From: Gudongella oleilytica
GTDB lineage: Bacteria > Bacillota > Clostridia > Tissierellales > Tissierellaceae
Direction of reading: 5' to 3'
Length of the DNA: 64,000 nucleotides
Assembly: GCF_004101785.1 (NCBI RefSeq)
Contig: NZ_CP035130.1
Coordinates: 2,046,001-2,110,000 of the forward strand
The notes below the pieces were generated by a model, which worked only from the letters and a program-made list of their open reading frames with translations, made no database searches and had not been told where the DNA came from. The position numbers were made by a program, and so were the translations under genes. Below are positions 59,071 through 64,000 of the stretch, in pieces; position 1 is the stretch's first letter; each line of letters opens with the position of its first letter.

Positions 59071-60075
59071 TCACTCTAACCCCTTCCTGATTTTAGGTGC
59101 CAGAAGTAAAAATACCGCTACACTTATCAGCAGGACCATTCCTGAGTACTTCAATATTTCCAGGAGCGAACCACTATTTGTCAGCACCAGATCATTGCCT
59201 TTATAGGTCCAGTAGAATGGTATCCAGTAAAACAGGACCTGCCACTTATCAGATAAAAGCTCTTCGCCTGCAATACTTCCAAATAGAGGAAGAAAAAGTA
59301 TTTTCATATTCCCGGCAGCATTCATTACATCGTCATTGTTGATACCTTCAAAAAATCCTACAAGTATGCTTATTATACAAGAGGTGCTTACCATCAGAAG
59401 TGCATGAAAGTAGTTGATATCTCTGAAACCTGTAATCAGCAGGATCAGTAAAGATCCAACAATTGGGACAAAGACTCCTATTAAGCTTTTACCTGCGATA
59501 AACTCAAGTCTGGAAACAGGTGAAAGATGTATAGCACTTATTGTGTCCTCAGTTTTTTCTTCGACGATATTCAAGGCAATGATCATACCTCCCAGTGCTG
59601 ATGTTAATATCATGGAAACATTTACCATTATTTTCTTAAGTGGCGGGATATCCCTTCCATAGTCCAGTATTTCAGCTAATGAATCGTCTACACCAATATC
59701 GTAATGATGAAAGGTTATCAGCTGCTTCACAGGATCCACGACATATTGAGGCTCATTACCCTGATTAAGTACGTAGTATTCATTATTTTTACCTGGTAAT
59801 ACGCCTATTATATTATCTCTTTTCCTTACTCTTGTCTCGATTTCATCTATCGAATCCATCAATTCCACCTTAGCAAATTGCTGAAAAAATTCACTTTGCC
59901 CCTGGTTTTCACCCTTCAGCAATACTACTTCAACAGTTGTATCATTTATTCCAGGAGAAAATACATTAATCATTATCGCAAACAATATCGGTGCGATCAG
60001 TATGTACAAAATCAGGAAGTTCCTTATACCTATCTTCAGATCCCTCTGGAATATCAAGAGTATCCTTTTGATCAT
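59071..60075 (-). CDS. ABC exporter permease (ABC-2 type), second subunit
   Basis: 334 residues from the ATG at 60075 (GAAGGAG 7 nt upstream); the frame extends three codons more but overlaps that site. An N-terminal membrane helix (~12-35) is followed by a ~130-residue extracytoplasmic loop and about five C-terminal helices, the ABC-2 transporter layout. It pairs with the permease gene just upstream (13-bp gap) and the ATPase before that. Confidence 0.85.
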   Translation of the reverse strand: MIKRILLIFQRDLKIGIRNFLILYILIAPILFAIMINVFSPGINDTTVEVVLLKGENQGQSEFFQQFAKVELMDSIDEIETRVRKRDNIIGVLPGKNNEYYVLNQGNEPQYVVDPVKQLITFHHYDIGVDDSLAEILDYGRDIPPLKKIMVNVSMILTSALGGMIIALNIVEEKTEDTISAIHLSPVSRLEFIAGKSLIGVFVPIVGSLLILLITGFRDINYFHALLMVSTSCIISILVGFFEGINNDDVMNAAGNMKILFLPLFGSIAGEELLSDKWQVLFYWIPFYWTYKGNDLVLTNSGSLLEILKYSGMVLLISVAVFLLLAPKIRKGLE

Positions 60076-60088
60076 TATTAACACTCCT

Positions 60089-61204
60089 TCATAGGGTCAG
60101 GGTCTTATTGAATCTATCGTTTGCAAGAATAAATATATTGAGCCCCAGCACTGCAAAAGCAAGTGATGCTACCATCACATAGGCTATATTCCCATTAACG
60201 GTAATTATTTCCTTAAAGCTCTGAAGCATGATGTAGCTTGGTATGATCTTCACCCAGTCCGGATCCCAACTCGGTGTAAAATATGAGATATTAGGCATTA
60301 TCATTATAACGATCAGAATGTACATTACACCAAATGCTTCGATTATATCCTTATAGAAGCTTGTAAGATATAGTCCCAGAGAAGCAGCGAAAAAACCTGA
60401 TGTTACAAGGAACAAAAGCAAAGCAGGGTAATTGGGCTGAAGTCCCATTATTGGTATTGTGATCACCAGAGATGTTAATATGGATGTCATGATTATAACC
60501 CCTATTTTACTCAAAAGATACTGCCAGACAGTAGAGGCTGTAATGGCATAAGCTTTGATTATGCCCTCGTTTTTATCCAGGAATATGTAAGCAGCAATAA
60601 CAAACATGCTCATTAAGCTCCCATTTAATGTCAAGAAAACAGGAAGCATGCTTTGTCTGTCGCTTAATGGCTCCGACTCCCGGAACAAGCTTCGGACCTG
60701 AATATTGTCAGAGTACTCCTCAATGATTTTATTGCTTGCAAATCTATTGTTGTATACCATCAGTAAATTCTTCAGCTTTTGAGTCTCATATCCCTGGAGA
60801 TAGTAGGTGTGCACGATTTGGTATTTTTCATTCACCCGGATATGTACCGCAGGTACTCTTTCTGCGTTTGAAAATGCATTCAGTGCATCTATGCTGTCCA
60901 ACAGATAGATCTCTGATTCCTCAGTCTCATAAAGCTCTGCCATGAAAAAGCTACCATTTGCCTTTACCTCCACTATCTTGACAGTCTCATCCAAGTCCTC
61001 ATCGAGAAGACTATCCCTGTATTTTTCTTCCAACGCCTTCGGCAATTCCAAATATATGTACTCCTTGCTTGTGTTGTCGAAGTTTTCAGGAACAACAAAC
61101 AACAGTATCATGAGCAGTACTACCGACATCCCAATCTCTATATAAAAATACCAGCTTTTCGACGATAAAATGATTTCTTTTGAAAAACTGTACCATAATT
61201 TCAC
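60089..61204 (-). CDS. ABC exporter permease (ABC-2 type), first subunit
   Basis: 371 residues from a GTG at 61204, overlapping the end of the ATPase gene by 2 bp or abutting it. Membrane helix near 20-40, a large extracytoplasmic domain (~45-185), then about five helices (~190-365), again ABC-2 like. The two permeases are not close copies and probably form a heterodimer. Confidence 0.85.
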   Translation of the reverse strand: MKLWYSFSKEIILSSKSWYFYIEIGMSVVLLMILLFVVPENFDNTSKEYIYLELPKALEEKYRDSLLDEDLDETVKIVEVKANGSFFMAELYETEESEIYLLDSIDALNAFSNAERVPAVHIRVNEKYQIVHTYYLQGYETQKLKNLLMVYNNRFASNKIIEEYSDNIQVRSLFRESEPLSDRQSMLPVFLTLNGSLMSMFVIAAYIFLDKNEGIIKAYAITASTVWQYLLSKIGVIIMTSILTSLVITIPIMGLQPNYPALLLFLVTSGFFAASLGLYLTSFYKDIIEAFGVMYILIVIMIMPNISYFTPSWDPDWVKIIPSYIMLQSFKEIITVNGNIAYVMVASLAFAVLGLNIFILANDRFNKTLTL

Positions 61205-62059
61205 TTAAACCAATCCCCTTCCCGTGACTTTAATGAATATCTCCTCAAGGGTGGCTTCTTTGGTATGCATGGTTTGAATATCATATTTTTTTATTACTTC
61301 AATCAGCTTGTTCTTATCCTCCTCAAATACCGTAGAAAACTTTTCAATTGTCTGCTCTCCGTCTCTTATATATTCTACCTCCACGAGTTTTTCACCATAC
61401 TTTAATTTTAGTTGCTTTGGCGAATCAATCAATCTAATTTTGCCGTCCACTATAAAGGCTACTCTATCGCACAATTCATCAGCAATGAACATGTTGTGAG
61501 TGGTCAGAAATACTGTTACACCCTTTTCATTTTCAGCCTTGATTATATCCTTTATTATTGATGCTATCGCCGGATCAAGACCAGTTGTAGGTTCATCAAG
61601 AAACCATATTTCAGGGTTATTTATCATTGATCTTGCAAAGGTCAGTCTATGCTTCATCCCCTTTGAATACTTCCCTGCCTTGATGTTTTCCTTTCCATCC
61701 AATCCAACCAATTTTATCAATTCCATGGGATCTCTTGTCTCAACATCAAACAGCTTCCTATAAAATTCAAGGTTTTCAAGGCCTGACATCTTATTGTATA
61801 CATTGGATTGCTCGAAGGACATTCCTATCTTATTGAACATTTTATTCTTAATATGTTTGATATCATATCCAGCGACCTCAACCTCACCTTTTTGAAACTC
61901 CAGGAGACCAACAAGTATGTTTTGTGTTGTTGACTTTCCAGCTCCTGAAGGACCCAGGAATCCAAATATCTCACCCTTCTCTATTTCAAAGCTGACGTCG
62001 TTTACTGCATAATTTTCATCATTGCTATATGAGTGATAAAGGTTCTTAACTTTTATCAT
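61205..62059 (-). CDS. ABC exporter ATP-binding protein
   Basis: 284 residues. Walker A GPSGAGKSTT (~36), signature YSKGMKHRL (~130, in place of LSGGQ), Walker B IWFLDEPTTGLDP (~155), H-loop TTHNM (~187). A C-terminal extension (~215-284) follows the core. It energises the two ABC-2 permeases and is directly preceded by an HlyD-type adaptor gene. The exported substrate is unknown (drug, peptide or lipid). Confidence 0.93.
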   Translation of the reverse strand: MIKVKNLYHSYSNDENYAVNDVSFEIEKGEIFGFLGPSGAGKSTTQNILVGLLEFQKGEVEVAGYDIKHIKNKMFNKIGMSFEQSNVYNKMSGLENLEFYRKLFDVETRDPMELIKLVGLDGKENIKAGKYSKGMKHRLTFARSMINNPEIWFLDEPTTGLDPAIASIIKDIIKAENEKGVTVFLTTHNMFIADELCDRVAFIVDGKIRLIDSPKQLKLKYGEKLVEVEYIRDGEQTIEKFSTVFEEDKNKLIEVIKKYDIQTMHTKEATLEEIFIKVTGRGLV

Positions 62060-62108
62060 TTTTTCCCTCTTTTCATAGGATTACTCTAAGTGCGAACTGC
62101 TCTCAAGC

Positions 62109-63311
62109 TCAGTTGTCCTGATAGTTCAGAATAACGAGATCGCCTTTACTTAGACCCGACTTTACCTCCACCTGATTATCCATCTCCAGGCCAATGGTTA
62201 CTTCTCTCTCAGCAGGCTTTCCATTTTCAAGTATCTTAACATAGTTTCTGGAATCCATTTGGTATACTGAACCCTTTGGAATTAATATCGCTTCTTCTGA
62301 TTCCTCAATAACCACCCTTGTATTTACTTCAATTCCATAAGAAACCTCATATTCTGTTTGTGGCAAATCGATCTCTACGGTTTGGCGGTTTTCCTTTTCA
62401 CCAAGCACAGAAATCGTAGTGAACGCCTTGGGATATTTCTTGCCTACCTTTAAGTCGTCGATGTGGATGTCGAGTATTGAGTCATCTATTGAAGCCTTCA
62501 TGCCTTCATTGATCTTCAGGGCATCCTCAACAATAAAATCCACTGACACGACTTTATTATTTGGATCCTGTATCTCCAATACCAAGGATCCAGGGTATGG
62601 CATATCTCCCTCAAAAGTATTTAGTTCAGTTATTACCCCATCAATATCAGTAACAATGGTAGAGTTATCTCGACTTCTCTCAAGTGCTTCCAGTGTTAAC
62701 AGCAAAATATCGATTTCAGCCTCGTATTTCTCACGAGAGCTTAAAGAAACACCCTTTGTAAGCTGGTTATAGTTATTTTGAGCTATAGCCAATGCGCTGC
62801 CAAGCTGATCATAGTTATTGACTGCACTTTCAAGCTCCACAAGTGATACAGCACCATTTTTATATAGTTCTTCAATCCTTTCTTTATTCTTCATTGCCAA
62901 GTCCAGATCGCTTCTTATCCTTGATATTTCAATCTTTGCGTTGTTTACACTTTGTATATCCGTTCCATGTAGTATATCTTTGTATGTAGCTTCCAAAGCC
63001 TCGATTTGTTTTTCAACTTTTTGGATCTCCAAATCCATATTATCTTCAAATTTAACCAATATCTGCCCCTTATTGACTTTATCACCAAGCTCAATGGCTA
63101 CAGCTTCAACCTTGCCCGATCCATTGCTATAATATTGCCTTATGTTTTTTGATCTTATAATGCCGACCTCTTCCACATACTTCTCCAATGATCCTCTTTT
63201 TACTTCAACTGTGTTGTACTTGGTTCCGATATTGCCCTTAGTCAAAAAATATACTATGGCTATACCAACAACTGATAGAATCAATACTGGAATCAAAATC
63301 TTCTTTTTCAT
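62109..63311 (-). CDS. HlyD/MacA-type membrane-fusion-like adaptor
   Basis: 400 residues. One N-terminal membrane helix (~5-23), then a lipoyl-like half, a long coiled coil (~85-160, EKQIEALEATYKDILHG...), the second lipoyl half, a beta-barrel and a membrane-proximal region ending SKGDLVILNYQ. First gene of the ABC operon. In Gram-positives such adaptors help ABC exporters release substrates or antimicrobial peptides outside. Confidence 0.87.
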   Translation of the reverse strand: MKKKILIPVLILSVVGIAIVYFLTKGNIGTKYNTVEVKRGSLEKYVEEVGIIRSKNIRQYYSNGSGKVEAVAIELGDKVNKGQILVKFEDNMDLEIQKVEKQIEALEATYKDILHGTDIQSVNNAKIEISRIRSDLDLAMKNKERIEELYKNGAVSLVELESAVNNYDQLGSALAIAQNNYNQLTKGVSLSSREKYEAEIDILLLTLEALERSRDNSTIVTDIDGVITELNTFEGDMPYPGSLVLEIQDPNNKVVSVDFIVEDALKINEGMKASIDDSILDIHIDDLKVGKKYPKAFTTISVLGEKENRQTVEIDLPQTEYEVSYGIEVNTRVVIEESEEAILIPKGSVYQMDSRNYVKILENGKPAEREVTIGLEMDNQVEVKSGLSKGDLVILNYQDN

Positions 63312-63681
63312 AGTGACACCCCATCCCCATTGATTTTGATTAATCGCTTCAATGATAAGAATTCACAAAGTCAAATCGAGCTTTGAAAATTCGATGAAAT
63401 AAATAAATTCCAATACATAAGTACCCTTATCAACAAGGCGCAAATCCTTTAGTTATTAAGGCTAAATCCCTAATCTTATAAGGTTGAAGCTATTTGGTTG
63501 CTATTTGCAGCTAAAAAAACTAAAAATACAGCCTACATTCCTTTGAGTTTGTACAATTTAGTATTTTCCAATAGATTTATGTATCTTGTCCTTCTAAAAT
63601 GCAGCTCATCCTCTATCTGTTGTTTTAGCATTATTACGGTTCTATACTCAAGGTAGAATCTAAATCGGGGAGGTTTTTTAT
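63312..63681. other. 370-bp divergent intergenic region with a possible structured leader
   Basis: Between the ABC operon (minus) and a membrane-protein gene (plus). No frame is convincing. At 63420-63530 the plus strand has CCTT/AAGG and GCAGC/GGTTGC-type pairs, with GCAAA, CTAA and GGTTGC motifs that weakly recall c-di-GMP-I riboswitches, but the consensus AGGCAAACC and GACGCAAA parts are absent. The start codon has GGGGAGG at 63667-63673. Confidence 0.3.
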
Positions 63682-64000
63682 ATGATCATTTTAACACTTG
63701 TTGTTTTGTTATCAATTGAGGGTATGTTTTTTACCTGGTCCATATTGACTAAGCAAACGCATTCGGAGGAGAAAGGTGTAGTCAATTTATCTATTTTGTT
63801 TCTGTTCGGAATACTTGTTTACTCAGGAGTATTCGTATGGAGTTTCAGGTATATTATGCTTTTTCTTTTACTGATTGCCCAATCAGCGTATTCAATTTTT
63901 GTTTTATTAAAAAGAGGTAAGAGGGAATATAGCATAGGGAAGAGTATTACCTGCCTGGTATCCAAAATTACACTTATATTAGTCTCTCTTTTGCCTTTAT
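63682..64000 (+). CDS. Membrane protein of unknown function, N-terminal part
   Basis: The frame from ATG 63682 (GGGGAGG upstream) runs 106 codons to the window edge without a stop. Three to four hydrophobic segments are seen (LTLVVLLSIEGMFFTWSIL, LFLFGILVYSGVFVW, IMLFLLLIAQSAYSIFVLL and one starting at the edge). No family is recognised. It is divergent from the ABC operon. Confidence 0.6.
   Translation, partial: MIILTLVVLLSIEGMFFTWSILTKQTHSEEKGVVNLSILFLFGILVYSGVFVWSFRYIMLFLLLIAQSAYSIFVLLKRGKREYSIGKSITCLVSKITLILVSLLPL

Noticed and set aside
1-64000. CRISPR arrays, rRNA genes, prophage or conjugation genes, origin of replication
   Set aside because: No regularly spaced repeats, no rRNA signatures, and no integrase, capsid, relaxase or dnaA-box cluster was seen.

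Overview
The window looks like chromosomal DNA of an anaerobic, low-GC, Gram-positive bacterium of the Clostridia. The signs are strong GGAGG-type ribosome binding sites before nearly every gene, an NADH-linked electron-bifurcating [FeFe] hydrogenase, a flavodiiron protein, PflX-like radical SAM and DUF1846 proteins, and a UGA-containing gene that reads as a selenoprotein. The genus cannot be told from this sequence alone.

Layout. 0-3.6 kb (+): the tail of a MoxR ATPase, then DUF58 and transglutaminase proteins in one overlapping operon. 3.6-9.6 kb (-): small enzymes, a repeat-containing lipoprotein, a c-di-GMP turnover protein and msrA. 9.7-12.5 kb: a decayed patch with three broken genes (methionine gamma-lyase type, D-threonine-aldolase/alanine-racemase type, metallophosphoesterase) around one intact nitrilase. 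12.5-17.2 kb (-): a potassium-uptake operon made of two TrkA-type proteins, TrkH, and a KdpD/KdpE-like sensor and regulator. 17.3-21.4 kb (-): proC and carB. 21.5-23.7 kb: an autoregulated TetR/membrane-protein pair and an MBL hydrolase. 23.8-28.2 kb: a broken acetyltransferase, tRNA-Pro, DUF1846, PflX and the selenoprotein. 28.2-33.9 kb: a glycosyltransferase, two PLP enzymes, and a metallophosphoesterase with an unknown partner. 33.9-40.4 kb (-): hydCBA and proBA. 40.5-47.4 kb: an ArsR/GNAT pair, acylphosphatase, VOC, MoaE-like, OsmC, a GGDEF protein, an M20 peptidase, a double CDGSH protein and several gene relics.

47.6-54.9 kb is a mobile-DNA nest. An IS1595-type transposase gene is interrupted by two further insertion sequences. 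One is a 2139-bp IS4/IS1634-like element with 7-bp target repeats. The other is a 2030-bp IS1634-like element flanked by 65-bp perfect direct repeats. Removing both elements with one repeat copy each restores a single 538-codon frame. A 19/20 inverted repeat encloses the whole block, including a lipoprotein, a winged-helix protein and a second, decayed transposase.

55-64 kb (-): flavodiiron protein, relics, threonine dehydratase with a DODA-type dioxygenase, and a four-gene ABC exporter, ending in the start of an unknown membrane protein on the + strand.

The most striking single item is the 94-residue HesB/IscA-like gene at 27899-28183. Its only in-frame stop is a UGA directly after a Cys codon, in the family's Cys-Cys/Cys-Sec position. 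A 6-bp hairpin with a GUUU loop sits 15 nt downstream, as expected of a bacterial SECIS element. A standard stop-codon reading would miss this gene completely. The window also holds an unusual number of relics (frameshifts, internal deletions, end fragments), while all long core genes are intact. That points to real gene decay rather than poor sequence.
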